DNA from: Pelobates cultripes
Lineage: Eukaryota; Chordata; Amphibia; Anura; Pelobatidae
DNA: 64,000 nucleotides
Direction of reading: 5' to 3'
NCBI GenBank assembly: GCA_933207985.1
Contig: OW240915.1
Span: 278,551,953 to 278,615,952 of the forward strand
The notes below the pieces were generated by a model, which saw only the letters and a list, made by a program, of their open reading frames with translations, did not search any database and was not told the origin of the DNA. Below are positions 36,230-46,564 of the stretch, in pieces (position 1 is the stretch's first letter; each line of letters begins with the position of its first letter). A program made the position numbers and the translations under genes.

Positions 36230-36650
36230 ACAGCATGATGTAGTGGTTATGGTGCTTGTAGGGCCCTGATGCCCTTCCCGTGTAAGTAGTCAAACTGTTT
36301 AAGTACATCTGACAACTGTCCTGGGATCCTCCAGGTGGTCACCTCATCCTCTGGAGCCCGCAAGGAGTTTCTGTTAGATTCCCTGAGCCAGGCCCTACCA
36401 TATAGACAACCGTCTCACTGGTTGAGTCAGTTGAGTGCTCTCAGCCAATGAGTGTCTCCCTGCACCGGCGTGCTAACTCACTGCAGGAAGCTTCAAAGTT
36501 ATAGAGAACCAGGTGCCTGGCAGACCAGGCTAAATAGGTCAGACTATTCAAATAGTTTTACTACTTCTACTGGCAGTGCAATAGGGCACTGTCGTCACCA
36601 TAACCACTACAGCTAATTGTAGCCGTTATCATGCTTGGAGTGTTCCATTA
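36230..36650. repeat. MITE family F, internally complete but with worn ends
   Basis: 'gtagtggttatggtgcttgt' at the left and 'caccataaccactacagcta...gcttggagtgttcc' at the right are the family F termini. The inner hairpin 'ctcattggttgagtcagt...actg(t)ctcagccaatgag' also matches 2536-3013. Confidence 0.6.
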
Positions 36651-36891
36651 ATTACTGGTGCAGTTTGAGAATTCAGCTGAACAGTACCAAATTCAGGACA
36701 CGAGACACGGTCCCAGGAGGTTTTTTAGATGTGTGGAAACTGCACCCCTCCCTCATCCAGCTTCCAAATTCTCAATGCTGGTAGTGTAAACAGGCTTAAT
36801 AAATTCCTTTATTATAACTGTGGACCAGTTCTGCACAGGGGCCAGACTTTTACTTGAAAGTAGAAGACAGGAAACGAAAGCAATGTAAGGT

Positions 36892-37384
36892 TTAAAGGAC
36901 CACTCTAGGCACCTAGACCACTTCAGCTTAATGAAGTGGTCTGGGTGCCAGGTCCAGCTAGGGTTAACCCATTTTTTTTTTTATAAACATAGCAGTTTCA
37001 AAAAAACTGCTATGTTTGTAAATGGGTTAATCCTTCCTCCAATTCCTCTAGTGGCTGTCTCATTGACAGCCGCTAGAGCCGCTTGCGTGCTTCTCACTGC
37101 GAAAATCACAGTGAGAAGACGCCAGCGTCCATAGGAAAGCATTGTAAATGCTTTCCTATGAGACCGGCTGAATGCGCGTGAGCTCTTGCTGCGCGTGCGC
37201 ATTCAGCCAAATGGGAGGAACGGAGGAGGATAGCTCCCCGCCCAGCGCTGGAAAAAGGTAAGTTTAACCCCTTTCCTCTCCCCAGAGCCGGGCGGGAGGA
37301 GGACACTGATGGTGGGGGCACCCTCAGGGCACTATAGTGCCAGGAAAACGAGTATGTTTTCCTAGCACTATAGTGGTCCTTTAA
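36892..37384. repeat. TTAA-flanked MITE, family B (complete)
   Basis: TTAA-AGGACCACTCTAGGC at the left and CACTATAGTGGTCCT-TTAA at the right. Serial hairpins follow: 'agaccacttcagctt/aatgaagtggtct', 'aacatagcagttt/aaactgctatgtt', 'ttctcactg/cagtgagaa' and 'ggaaagcatt/aatgctttcc'. Overlapping 67-121-codon frames inside it are by-products of the GC-rich hairpins, not genes. Confidence 0.85.
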
Positions 37385-37497
37385 GTTGATTTTTTTTAAA
37401 TTAGAATGTTTCATAGCCTTCAATAAGACACCCAATACTGTGGCTATGAACAGACATACACTAAGCCTCAAGTGGCTTTATGGGGGAGGGGTTACGA

Positions 37498-38029
37498 CCA
37501 AGTCTAAAGGAACCCATTCCTGACACTATAGTGTTGGTATGGCTGTTTAGGTTACCGGTCCCACTCTTATCACACTGAAAAGGTGTTTTTTTTACTCATC
37601 TTTTCGCCTACGCTGCGTCAGTCTTACTGCGGCAGGCCCTGCCTTGCTTTGCCTCCATGGCTGAGATCAATCAATCTTGAAAATCTCATCCAATCCAATG
37701 CTTTCCCGGAGGAAAGCATTGGGAGGCTAGTGTGCATGCATGAAAGAACTCCGCTCTGCACCAACCAGTATCTCCTAATAGAGATGCATTGAATTCAAGC
37801 GTGAAGACGCTGAATGCCAATGCTGCTCACTGTGCCGCACTGACCCAGGAAGCACCTCTAGCGGCTGTCTGAGTGACTGCCACTAGATGTGTTACTAGGC
37901 AGCAATGTAAACAATGCCTTTTCTGTTAAAAGGCAGCATTTGCATTAAAAAGCATGCAGGGACAGGCTAAAGACACCATAACCACTACATTAAGGAGTAG
38001 TGGTTCTGGTGACTATAGTGTCCTTTTAA
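37498..38029. repeat. MITE family A copy ending at a shared TTAA
   Basis: The left end is worn ('ctaaaggaaccc'), the right end is CTATAGTGTCCTT followed by TTAA at 38026-38029. That TTAA is at the same time the left target site of the family C MITE that follows. Confidence 0.7.
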
Positions 38030-38118
38030 CCCCTTAAGGACCAAACTTCTGGATTAAAATGGAATCATGACATGTCACACGTAGTGATGTCCTGAACGGT
38101 TCGCCGCGGACTCATCAT

Positions 38119-38146
38119 TGTCACGATTCGGGGAACCTAACACGCT

Positions 38147-38184
<38 letters not shown>

Positions 38185-38765
38185 AGGTGCCGTACCGGAC
38201 CTTAGAGTGGCCGGGCTAAGCACGCTAAGAATAGTCAGGAGACAAGCCAGGTAAAGGGAGCCAGAAAACGGGAGAACGAGAAACAAGCCGAGGTCAAAGG
38301 AGTGGAGAAGACAGGATAATCGGAATAACGAGCCAAATAATCAGTAACCAGAGAGCAAGACGAGAACACTACGCTACAGGTATCACAAGACCACAACAGG
38401 GCACTGAGGGACAGGAAAGGTAAGTATAAATACCCTAGGTTTAATTCTGATTGGATAACTTCCAATCAGAATTAACAATCACACGTGGGGGATATCTATA
38501 CCCCCCACTGTGATTGTGGTACTGTTTCTTTAACGCCGGGTCACTCACGTGACCCCGGCGTTTACTTAACTCCTGGACCTCCCAGCGTGCAGCGTTATAC
38601 ATGCTGCCGCTGGGGGGCGTGGAGGACGCTGGCGGCTAGCGGCACAGAGGAGACGCCGCTCGCCGACAGGTAAGCAGAGAGGAGACCGCGGGCAGCGATG
38701 GACTGAGGGTGAGTGCTGCAAGTGGCGTGCAGCCTCCCCTCCTCGCCGCCCGCGGCTCCCTGACA
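38119..38765 (-). repeat. 3' LTR of the gypsy element (full length, 647 bp)
   Basis: It begins (minus sense) TGTCAGGGAGCC and ends CGAATCGTGACA. It contains a TATA box, a predicted start site about 30 nt downstream and a (CA)n run at 38143-38180. It is the only copy here that keeps the promoter and R region. Confidence 0.93.
38393..38432 (-). promoter_or_regulatory. LTR promoter: TATA box and predicted RNA start
   Basis: In the minus sense TATTTATA lies at 38432-38425. Thirty nucleotides downstream, at 38402, begins GCCCTGTTGT (38402-38393). That decamer is the exact reverse complement of the sequence next to the 5' LTR at 43013-43004, which fits an RNA 5' end used as its own primer. The start position itself is inferred from TATA spacing and the complementarity. 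Confidence 0.65.
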
Positions 38766-38990
38766 TAAAGGCTTCGAAGGGAACCGCGCATGAAAGGAGC
38801 GGATCAAGGATGGCGCATTCAAGTCAGAGGCAGAAACCCAGGAACGCTCCTCAGGACCGTAACCCTTCCAATCAACCAGATACTGCAACCGACCTCAAGA
38901 AAAACGAGAATCAAGCAAAGCAGCTACTTCGTACACGTCATTAGAGATAGCGCGAAGGGAATCTGGACGCCTAAGAGGACCAGAGAATCG
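38766..38990 (-). pseudogene. pol part 4: chromodomain, with an internal stop
   Basis: In the third frame the text runs on to 'DVYEVAALLDSR', an in-frame TGA at about 38900 (a CGA-to-TGA type change), then '[18 protein letters not shown]' and '[11 protein letters not shown]'. The [15 protein letters not shown] core is a chromodomain, which targets integration through histone marks in this clade. The reading frame runs directly into the LTR; the usual purine tract before the 3' LTR is not apparent. Confidence 0.85.
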
Positions 38991-38991
38991 A

Positions 38992-39729
38992 TTACAGAGC
39001 AGGGGCTTCAAAAAGGGAGGTGTGGAAAGTGTTAGGTATACGCATGGAAGGAGGCAAGGCTAGAGAGTAGGACACAGGATTGACCCTACGCAATACCTTA
39101 TAGGGGCCAAGGAACCTGGGCGCGAATTTCATAGAGGGGACCCTGAGGCGGAGATTCTTAGAGGACAACCAAACCCTATCACCCGGGACATAAGAGGGAG
39201 CAGCACCCCTACGACGATCAGCAAATTTCTTCTGAGTAGCAGTCGCACGAGAAAGAGTAGCATGGACCTGATCCCACATCTTCCGTAAGGAGGTGAGGTG
39301 CTCGTCCAAAGCGGGTATTCCCTTGTCGGAGAATACGCCGGGAAGGACAGAGGGTTGGAACCCATAAGCAACCATAAAAGGACTTAAGCCAGTGGATGAA
39401 TGAGTCACAGTGTTCCTGGCAAATTCAGCCCAAGGAAGGAGGTGAGACCAGTTGTCCTGGTGTGCATTCGTGAAGCAACGTAAATATAACTCCACAGATT
39501 GATTCGCCCGTTCGGCCGCTCCATTAGATTGTGGATGATAGGAGGAAGTAAACGACAAGGAAATCCCCATCTCAGCACAAAAGCCCCTCCAAAACTGAGA
39601 GACAAATTGAGGACCCCTGTCAGATACGATATCCTGTGGTATACCATGCAAGCGGAAAACCTCTTTGGCAAATACCTGAGCCAACTGAACCGCAGAAGGT
39701 AGTTTCTTAAGTGGAATAAAGTGTGCCAT
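38992..39729 (-). pseudogene. pol: pol part 3: integrase core and C-terminal domain
   Basis: It begins 'MAHFIPLKKLPSA'. The second catalytic aspartate is D37 in 'DIVSDRGPQF' and the glutamate E73 in 'QSNGAAERANQ', with the DX35E spacing of this family. Together with D208 of the previous part all three integrase catalytic residues are preserved. The GPY/F-like module 'RFLGPYKVLRRVNPVSYSL' follows at about 205-225. The frame ends at a TAA at 38992 because an extra T in a T-run near 39008 shifts it. Confidence 0.88.
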
Positions 39730-40418
39730 TTTAGAGGATCAGTCACAGTCAAAATTACTGTCATTCCATCGGATGAAGGAAGATCCACAATAAAGTCCAT
39801 GGATAAGTGGGTCCATGGTTTCTTGGGTATGGATAAAGGCATTAGGAGTCCCGGGGGTTTGACATTAGGAGACTTACACTGTGCACAAACACGACAAGCC
39901 TGTACATAATCCACCACGTCTTGCTTAAGTGAAGGCCACCAAAACTGTTGAAGGAGACCCTTGTATGTTTTGGTAACCCCTGGGTGGCCAGCCGTTTTGG
40001 CGGTGTGAAATAAAGCTAACAGTTTCTTTCTATCTTTCTCTTTCACGTATAATCTACCAACAGGTGTCTCAGAGGGTGCTTGGGTTTGGTATTCCTTGAT
40101 ACCATCAAGGAAAAGAGATGAAATAACTAAACGGGTAGCAGCTATTATCTTAGACGTGGGTACAATGGGTTCAGGAGTGGGGGCGATAGACTCCAAAGAT
40201 TCGTATTGTCGGGAGATAGCATCAGCCTTGACATTACGGTACCCAGGCCTATATGTGATAATGAACTGAAAACGTGAAAGAAATAAGGACCATCTGGCTT
40301 GACGAGAGGATAACCTTTTAGCATCAGCTATATAGGAGAGATTCTTATGATCAGTTATAACCAGGATTTTGTGTCTAGCTCCTTCTAATAAGTATCTCCA
40401 CTCTTTAAATGCCATCAC
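39730..40418 (-). pseudogene. pol: pol part 2: RNase H end and integrase N-terminal half
   Basis: The frame resumes with 'MAFKEWRYLLEGARHK', then 'TDHKNLSYI' and 'RWSLFLSRFQFIITYRPG', the end of RNase H. The integrase zinc-binding domain is complete: H138, H145, C175 and C178 (counted from 40418). The catalytic core starts with 'LSMDFIVDLPSSDG' (first catalytic Asp at residue 208). After 'VILTVTD' the match leaves this frame; the remaining codons down to 39405 are out-of-frame shadow. A few bases are missing compared with relatives. Confidence 0.88.
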
Positions 40419-42088
40419 AATAGCTCCCTATTCCCAATGTCGTAATTCTTTTCCGCATCAGACAGTTTCCTAGAAAAGTAACAACAGGGATGGAGGGGTT
40501 CGTTATAGGATAATCTTTGTGATAATACAGCTCCTATACCTGATTCTGAAGCGTCTACTTCCATTACAAAGGGAAGGGAAGGATCAGGATGGTGTAGCAC
40601 AGGAGCAGTGGCAAATGCCTTTTTGAGGGTTTCGAAGGCCTTGACGGCTTCAGGAGTCCAAACCCTGGGGTGCAAACCCTTTTTAGTAAGTTTCGTGATA
40701 GGAGAAATGACCGATGAAATGTTTTTAATAAACCTGCGATAATAATTGGCAAAGCCTATAAATCGCTGTATTGCCTTAAGACCTTGAGGAAGAGGCCAAG
40801 ACAATATGGCTTCTAATTTAGAAGGATCCATACTGAACCCCTGTTCAGAAATGACGTACCCTAGGAATTGTACTGATTTCTGGTCAAATAAACATTTCTC
40901 CAATTTACAATAAAGACCGTTCTGTAGCAATCTCTTAAGTACCTTCCTCACATGGTTATGATGTGACTCCAAATCAGGAGAGAATATGAGTATATCATCG
41001 AGATAAACCACAGCACAGACATGCAGTAGATCTCTAAGGACATCATTTATGAAGTCCTGAAAGACAGCAGGAGCATTACACAGTCCAAAAGGCATGACTA
41101 GATACTCGTAATGCCCACTGCGTGTATTGAACGCTGTCTTCCATTCATCGTTTTCTTTTATCCGAACCAAGTTGTAAGCCCCCCTGAGGTCTAGTTTAGT
41201 AAAATATCTAGAACCTTTAACACTGTCAAACAACTCAGTAATGAGAGGGATAGGATAAGCATTTTTAATTGTTATATTATTCAGACCCCTATAATCTATA
41301 CATGGTCTCAAATCGCCCTCCTTCTTGGCAACAAAAAAGAAACCAGCACCAGCAGGAGAGGAGGACCTTCTGATAAAACCTTTACGTAAGGATTCCTGTA
41401 TGTACTCCTCCATGACCTGGTTTTCTTTCTCAGAAAGCGGGTAGACCTTACCCCTAGGAGGCATCGTTCCAGGTAACAAATTTATGGCACAATCATAATC
41501 CCGGTGTGGGGGTAGTTTATCAGCTTCCCTCTTTTCAAAGACCAATGCGAGGTCTGCATACACAGGAGGGACAGAAACAGAAAGTGGTTTAGCTGTAGGC
41601 ACATTAATTAAACAAACGGGATGTAAACGGGCCATACAATCCTGTTGACAAGATACCCCCCAGGATAGTATATCTAGAGAATCCCAATCGAGTACTGGGT
41701 TATGCTTCACTAACCAGGGAAAACCCAGAATGATGGAAGCTGTAAGGGAGTCAAATATTTGGAAGGCTATGCTTTCTTTGTGTAAGGCACCCACGACCAT
41801 AACCATTTCTTGGGTTTCATGGGTCACCAGAGGTTTCTTAAGTGGTCTACCATCTATGGCCTCAATGGCCAAGGGTGTGGCCTTTTGGATCAGATTCATG
41901 GCTGCGGTTTTAGCAAAGTTCTCATCCATAAAACTGTCTGCAGCACCTGAATCGATCAAGGCTTTAGTTGTTATCGTGGTTTTATTGACCAAAAGAGAAA
42001 CCGTTATAAATGGTCTAGAGATGGACATATGAGGGGAAAAAACCATAACACCCGAGGCCGACCCCTCTCTAGGCCTTAGGTGCTGGAG
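40415..42088 (-). pseudogene. pol: pol part 1: protease, reverse transcriptase, RNase H start
   Basis: Entered by -1 frameshift at 42088. Numbered from the first Met (42046), protease has the aspartate motif ALIDSGA (D32, S33, G34). Reverse transcriptase spans about residues 195-400 with '[13 protein letters not shown]', '[13 protein letters not shown]' and the catalytic YLDD (348-351). The connection and RNase H begin with '[18 protein letters not shown]' (near 490). The frame stops at 40415 inside '[10 protein letters not shown]', where related elements continue into the segment that is found in another frame from 40418, so a small deletion has broken the frame. Confidence 0.9.
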
Positions 42089-42999
42089 TTTCCCTGCAAA
42101 CTAGGACAGTTTCTTCGGAGATGCCCCCTCTTACCACAATAAAGGCACAAACCCTCCCTTCTGCGGTACGTTCTTTCAGCTTCAGATAAGCCTACAGCAC
42201 CTAATTGCATGGGTTCGGGAGTTGGTTGATTAGGGGGAGGTAATGCTAGCAATGCAATACTGGGTAAAGCAGGCAACCCCTGTGTATTCATCCTCCTTTG
42301 ACTACGCCTCTCTCTGATACGGTTGTCAATTAGAATGACATAATCTATTAGCATCCAGGGAAATGCCTGTTCTTCTGGATGATCTATCTCATCTAATATG
42401 TAAGCAGCCAAACCCTCCTGAAAAGCTGTTACGAGAGCGTCGTTATTCCAGACCACTTCAGCTGCCAAAGTACGGAATTCAATGGTATAATCCGCTACTG
42501 ATCTATTACCCTGTCGAACCCTAAGCAGAGCTTTGCCAGCAGAAGCAACCCGGCCGGGTTGGTCAAACGTACGTTTAAAAGCTGTTAAGAAGTCTGAAAA
42601 TGACATTGGGGACGTATTCTCCCACATGAGATTAGCCCATGCTAGTGCTTTCCCGGACAAATGGTTAATCAAAAAAGCAATTTTGGTTCTGTCAGTGGGG
42701 TAGGAACGAGGATTCATCACCAAATGAATATCAATTTGGTTGAGGAAACCACGGCACAATGCTGGAGCACCGCTATAGCGCTGAGGTGGAGTCATGTGAA
42801 CCACGTGAGCAGGAGCGGGTACTGGATCAGGAATGGGTTCTGGCACAGCAGCAACAGCTTCTTGGACGGCAGGTTGCAAGTGGGCAGTACGAGCCAGTAT
42901 GGTTTGTAAAGCCTGGGCAAACTGATCCATACGGTGGTCTAAACCGTCCATTCTAGCCTCCTGATTAACTAACAGCTGTGGAATGTCAGCAGGTTCCAT
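42076..42999 (-). CDS. gag: gag of the gypsy element (307 aa, intact)
   Basis: Nucleocapsid-capsid precursor. The start codon sits in CACCATGG right after the priming site. The middle (about residues 95-200) has the retrotransposon gag capsid pattern with '[16 protein letters not shown]' and '[14 protein letters not shown]'. The C terminus carries a zinc knuckle [14 protein letters not shown] (residues 285-298, CX2CX4HX4C). The proline-rich stretch at about 250-270 is usual before the knuckle. The frame is unbroken from start to the TAA at 42076, in contrast to pol. It would assemble the cytoplasmic virus-like particle and bind element RNA. Confidence 0.92.
   Translation of the reverse strand: MEPADIPQLLVNQEARMDGLDHRMDQFAQALQTILARTAHLQPAVQEAVAAVPEPIPDPVPAPAHVVHMTPPQRYSGAPALCRGFLNQIDIHLVMNPRSYPTDRTKIAFLINHLSGKALAWANLMWENTSPMSFSDFLTAFKRTFDQPGRVASAGKALLRVRQGNRSVADYTIEFRTLAAEVVWNNDALVTAFQEGLAAYILDEIDHPEEQAFPWMLIDYVILIDNRIRERRSQRRMNTQGLPALPSIALLALPPPNQPTPEPMQLGAVGLSEAERTYRRREGLCLYCGKRGHLRRNCPSLQGNSST
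42088..42094 (-). promoter_or_regulatory. -1 ribosomal frameshift heptamer GGGAAAC
   Basis: In the gag frame the bases read CAG GGA AAC, which is G-GGA-AAC, a canonical X-XXY-YYZ slippery site. The gag stop codon follows four codons later. The -1 frame is open from this point through the start of protease, exactly as needed for a Gag-Pol fusion. Downstream, AGCACC can pair with GGTGTT and, inside, AGGCC with GGCCT, so a stimulatory stem is possible. The mammalian gene PEG10, derived from a sushi-type element, uses the same heptamer. Confidence 0.82.
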
Positions 43000-43003
43000 G
43001 GTG

Positions 43004-43013
43004 GCCCTGTTGT
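43004..43013 (-). other. Primer binding site, apparently for 5' self-priming
   Basis: In the minus sense ACAACAGGGC starts 2 nt after the end of the 5' LTR. It does not begin with TGG, as a site for a tRNA 3' end would. It is instead fully complementary to the predicted first ten bases of the element's own RNA (38402-38393), with two further G-U pairs possible. Tf1 of fission yeast primes this way, and chromoviruses of the sushi group have been proposed to do so. The gag start codon follows after only CACC. Confidence 0.7.
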
Positions 43014-43015
43014 AA

Positions 43016-43306
43016 TGTCACGATTCGGGGAACCTAACACGCTGACACACACACACACACACACAGAAAAGGTGCCGTACCGGACTCATGTGACCCCGGC
43101 GTTTACTTAACTCCTGGACCTCCCAGCGTGCAGCGTTATACATGCTGCCGCTGGGGGGCGTGGAGGACGCTGGCGGCGAGCGGCACAGAGGAGACGCCGC
43201 TCGCCGACAGGTAAGCAGAGAGGAGACCGCGGGCGGCGATGGACTGAGTGTGAGTGCTGCAAGTGGCGTGCAGCCTCCCCTCCTCGCCGCCCGCGGCTCC
43301 CTGACA
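43016..43306 (-). repeat. 5' LTR of the gypsy element, internally deleted (291 bp)
   Basis: Both ends match the other LTR, but about 350 bp between 'gtaccggac' and 'gtgaccccggcg' are missing, with only a couple of bases of possible microhomology at the join. The missing part includes the TATA box and predicted start site, so the element can no longer be transcribed from its own 5' LTR. Confidence 0.92.
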
Positions 43307-43569
43307 ATCATTGAGTAAACTTTGACCCTGTACCTCACAGTCAGCAGACACATTCTAGCCAATCAGCAGCAGACCCTCCCTTCCAGATAGCTCACTAAGA
43401 ATGCAGCTTCAAAATGGATGCTGTCCAGGAGGTGGGAGGGTCTGCTGCTGATTGGCTGGAATGTGTCTGCTGACTGTGAGGTACAGGGTCAAAGTTTACT
43501 CAATGATGAGTCCGTGGTGAACCGTTAGGGACATCACTAGTCACACGTAATGTGTCCTTAAGGGGTTAA

Positions 43570-45540
43570 GCTATTTATAACAGGTCCTTGCTTTTTTCTG
43601 CATGTTTCAATTCCATTCTCAAGTGCATTTTGAGAAAAATTTTCAGAATGGTTTATTGGTTCAATAGTTTAATATAACAGTTTCAGTACTTTAGCAATAC
43701 AAAAGATTTGCCCCCAAATTACTCATTTGACAGATGAGAGAGAAAAAGCAGAAGTGCAAGCCAATATCGGTCTGCATATTCAGATGGCAGAGAATGCAGA
43801 CATACATTCTATCATTCTGTCCTGCACACTGGCTGGAGAGAAAACGTTTGGTGGGACTGCCCCAATACACCCTTACTGGCAAAATACTTGGGACAACTGC
43901 GAAACTCACTGATGCTGCCTTCACTCTTACATCATCAGCTTTGCATCTACACCACAAAGACTTCCCCCCTCAAAAATAAAAATCCATCCTAATTTCTGTA
44001 TACATTAAGAGACATTCTACCCAACAGAGAATAGTGAACGGTATTGAAACACCAAACTGCTTATCGGCTGACTCATATAGTTAAATGTTCCCCACAAGAA
44101 AATTCTATGATGCTTTTAAAAATAACACAAACATCTAAAACACTACAGTTTGCTGAAGTGATTGAGGGCTTAACAGTGCAGATTTTAATAAAGTGTCTGT
44201 GTGCAAGCTGACTGATGTCAGACAGTCGGAAAAGTGCTCTTCTTGATAACTTTGTGCCCCAGCATAAAGCAGAAGGATATGCTTCTCATACAGAAGCATC
44301 AGATTCACTAGTTCTCGATAAGAAGCATAGAAGATGCAGCGTTGCAATTGCCATGCAGTGATCTCTGTGAGAAGCATTCTATTGACTGGGGGATTTTTAC
44401 TCTTTAATTTGCAGTTTTTGCTGAATTAAAGTGGGTCTGTGAGACTCCCCAAACACATTTATTTGTAATTTTATATGTGCCTTTAATAGGCACCCCAATT
44501 CATGTTCTACACTCACAACTGCCATACCTGGTCTGAATCAAACAATAACTGGTATTTAATAAACTGGTAAGATAGAAGAATAAAACAAGTTGATAAAAGC
44601 AAAGTCTTTTAAACAATCTTAGAATTTCTGACATACCGCAGCCACTTCCTTTTTTTAATGTTCTATTTTACAATACTGAAAATAATAACCAGCCCACGTG
44701 TGAACCTTTTCTGATCTATGTATTTAGACAACTGTGATTGCCCAACAATAAAACGTTTTCCAGCTAATTTGCAAAACACATCATGCAAAACACTATACAT
44801 TTTCTCATGGTTTTTGTTTTTTCTAAAAGCCAAAGAGGAATCGATGCTCACAGGGAAAAATACATCTCTTCCAAAGTTCTGTAAAAGCACATTGCATCTT
44901 ATAATATGCATTGTATTCCTTCCTGCAACTTGAAAGAATGTGTCTTGTCTGTGGACTGGGTTCCATAAAAGCAGCTTTTTGTAACACCTTGCTATATCTC
45001 AGCCTTTAGTAAACCCTGCGGAATGAGATATCTTGGATCCTACCTGGTCCTCACCCATCCACAAGTGTCATCTTTTAGTGTGCAGTATCGACCTGTGCAG
45101 CTTTTTATAACGGTACAATAGTGCAATGAGCATGCCAATTGTAACATAAGTGGAATGTATCACACTCAGATCAGCTTTGTCATTTTCAGTTTGCGGGGCA
45201 GATTAAAATCTCAGGACTCATTCATTAAATCCCAGACTTCTCCAAGTCCAGAAATACAAATCCTTGATGGGTCGCAGTTCACTGAAGGCTCCATATAAAG
45301 TCAGTAGATTCAAATATTAATTGTACTTTCATCAATATATAAAAAAAAAAGTTACATAACATTTCAGATTTGTATTACAGTCTAGATAACAGATGTATAA
45401 TCTAAACCCTTCATGATTGACGACTTGCCAGGACTGTTTTACTGAATTTTCCTAACCCATTTGCCAACTCTACCTACAACATGAATCCCTTAAAGGCCAA
45501 AGGTTACACTTTGCCATCGTCACAACCTAGTACCTATAAA
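43570..45540. other. Unique sequence, no gene identified
   Basis: Overlapping short frames on both strands near 43691-43979 have no recognisable motif. No RNA gene or repeat was recognised in this 2 kb. Confidence 0.4.
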
Positions 45541-45722
45541 CCTCCTAACACCATAACTACTACAGCCTGCTTAGCGTTGAGATGCTTTGAGTGCCCCTTT
45601 ATGAGCAGCATTAACTGTATGGGAGAAGTTATTACTTTAATGGACTTTCTGTTCTAGGTATAGTATCCTTGAAAAACAGATTTTCTGATAGAATAGACTC
45701 TTACCGGTCCTTAAGGGGTTAA
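45541..45722. repeat. MITE remnants (family F start, family C end)
   Basis: 45545-45600 has 'caccataactactacagcct' and a 'gctttgagtgcccctttat' end as in family F. 45707-45722 is the right half of family C ('ggtccttaaggggttaa'). Confidence 0.5.
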
Positions 45723-46560
45723 ACCTACAATTTGCGTTTTAAAGAGGGAGGCACTGTCAGGCTTATCTTCAGGTAGTCTGCACACTGTCTAGCAGCTACT
45801 TTCTGTATACCACTGCGAATAACGCATATTTTTTAGAGCATTTAAATTGCAATAAAGAAAAATATTTTAAATAAGACACTGGCATTGGCGCCTTGTGAAT
45901 CACTTCTCTAAATGTAAGACAAGGCACAAGAAAACCGTACGAGACATCGAATATATTATCCGAGTCTTTTATTCTCTGCTGAAATGAAGGGGTAGGAATA
46001 GGCCACAAAAGCACAAATAAATCCCACAAACAACGCTAGAAATGTAATTTAAAAAACAACAAGCAAATGAAGAGTAGTTAATAAAGCAGGAATAAATAAC
46101 GAAATTCTATTTCTATTTAGAACGTCTAATACACGGTGCTGAAAGCATTCTCTCAGTGAAGAAGTGAACTAAGAGCCTGGCAGTGGTACGGGGATATTTC
46201 ACAGCCCTGTGTTTATTTAACCACTGGTATCCTTCGGGCTTTTAACACTTCACAACATTGCATGGTTTAAAGGTACATGCAGTAATCAGACATTTTAAAA
46301 AGAACGCGTAAACCAAACTATAATTTTGAGTCAATTTTTAATACTGTTAAATGGAATATTCTGTTTGTACATACAGTAATTCAAGAATAGGACATTGAGC
46401 TATAACTTAAGTAACGCGCATTGCATTCCACAAATACTAAAGTGACAATCTCCATGGAACCTGAATTCAGTACTTTATGCCTTTAGTGTAGGCAAGCTCT
46501 TGGTCATGACAAATATGTGGTCTTGTACGTTGCAGTCTGTTGGTGCTTTACAAATGAATC
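45723..46560. other. Unique sequence, no gene identified
   Basis: Nothing recognisable was found. Confidence 0.35.
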
Positions 46561-46564
46561 TTAA

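Larger units (their letters stand above)
38119..43306 (-). mobile_element. Ty3/gypsy chromovirus (sushi/Tf1-like), 5.19 kb
   Basis: Long terminal repeats TGTCA...TGACA bound a gag-pol region on the minus strand. ATCAT flanks the element on both sides (38114-38118 and 43307-43311), the 5-bp duplication of Ty3/gypsy integrases. Order in transcription sense: 5' LTR (43306-43016), priming site, gag, -1 frameshift, protease, reverse transcriptase, RNase H, integrase, chromodomain, 3' LTR (38765-38119). A chromodomain makes it a chromovirus. The two LTRs differ at about four positions over the shared 280 bp or so, plus a CA-repeat length change, so the insertion is fairly recent. Pol frameshifts and the 5' LTR deletion make it inactive. 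Confidence 0.95.
38082..43539. mobile_element. hAT-type foldback MITE interrupted by the gypsy element
   Basis: The left piece (38082-38118) starts TAGTGATGTCC and the right piece (43312-43539) ends GGACATCACTA, the same termini as at 6637-6921. GTCACACG flanks both ends (38074-38081, 43540-43547), an 8-bp duplication. The interior foldback arms match the intact copy. Confidence 0.85.
38026..43569. repeat. Family C MITE interrupted by a hAT MITE and a gypsy element
   Basis: The left part (38026-38081) is TTAA-CCCCTTAAGGACC through 'gacatgtcacacg'. The right part (43540-43569) is 'gtcacacgtaatgtgtcc' through TTAAGGGG-TTAA. Joining the two at the duplicated GTCACACG leaves an ordinary short family C MITE. 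Confidence 0.85.

Noticed and set aside
36931..37471. 67-121-codon frames at 37 kb
   Set aside because: They lie within the hairpins of a family B MITE and recur in degraded form in other copies.
38485..38888. Frames across the LTR (38.5-38.9 kb) and 43.0-43.4 kb
   Set aside because: They are repeated in both LTRs and reflect GC-rich LTR sequence; only the chromodomain part (38766-38990) is coding by descent.
39405..39729. End of the 337-codon pol frame
   Set aside because: Beyond the frameshift near 39735 it is an out-of-frame shadow of the integrase core read in another frame.
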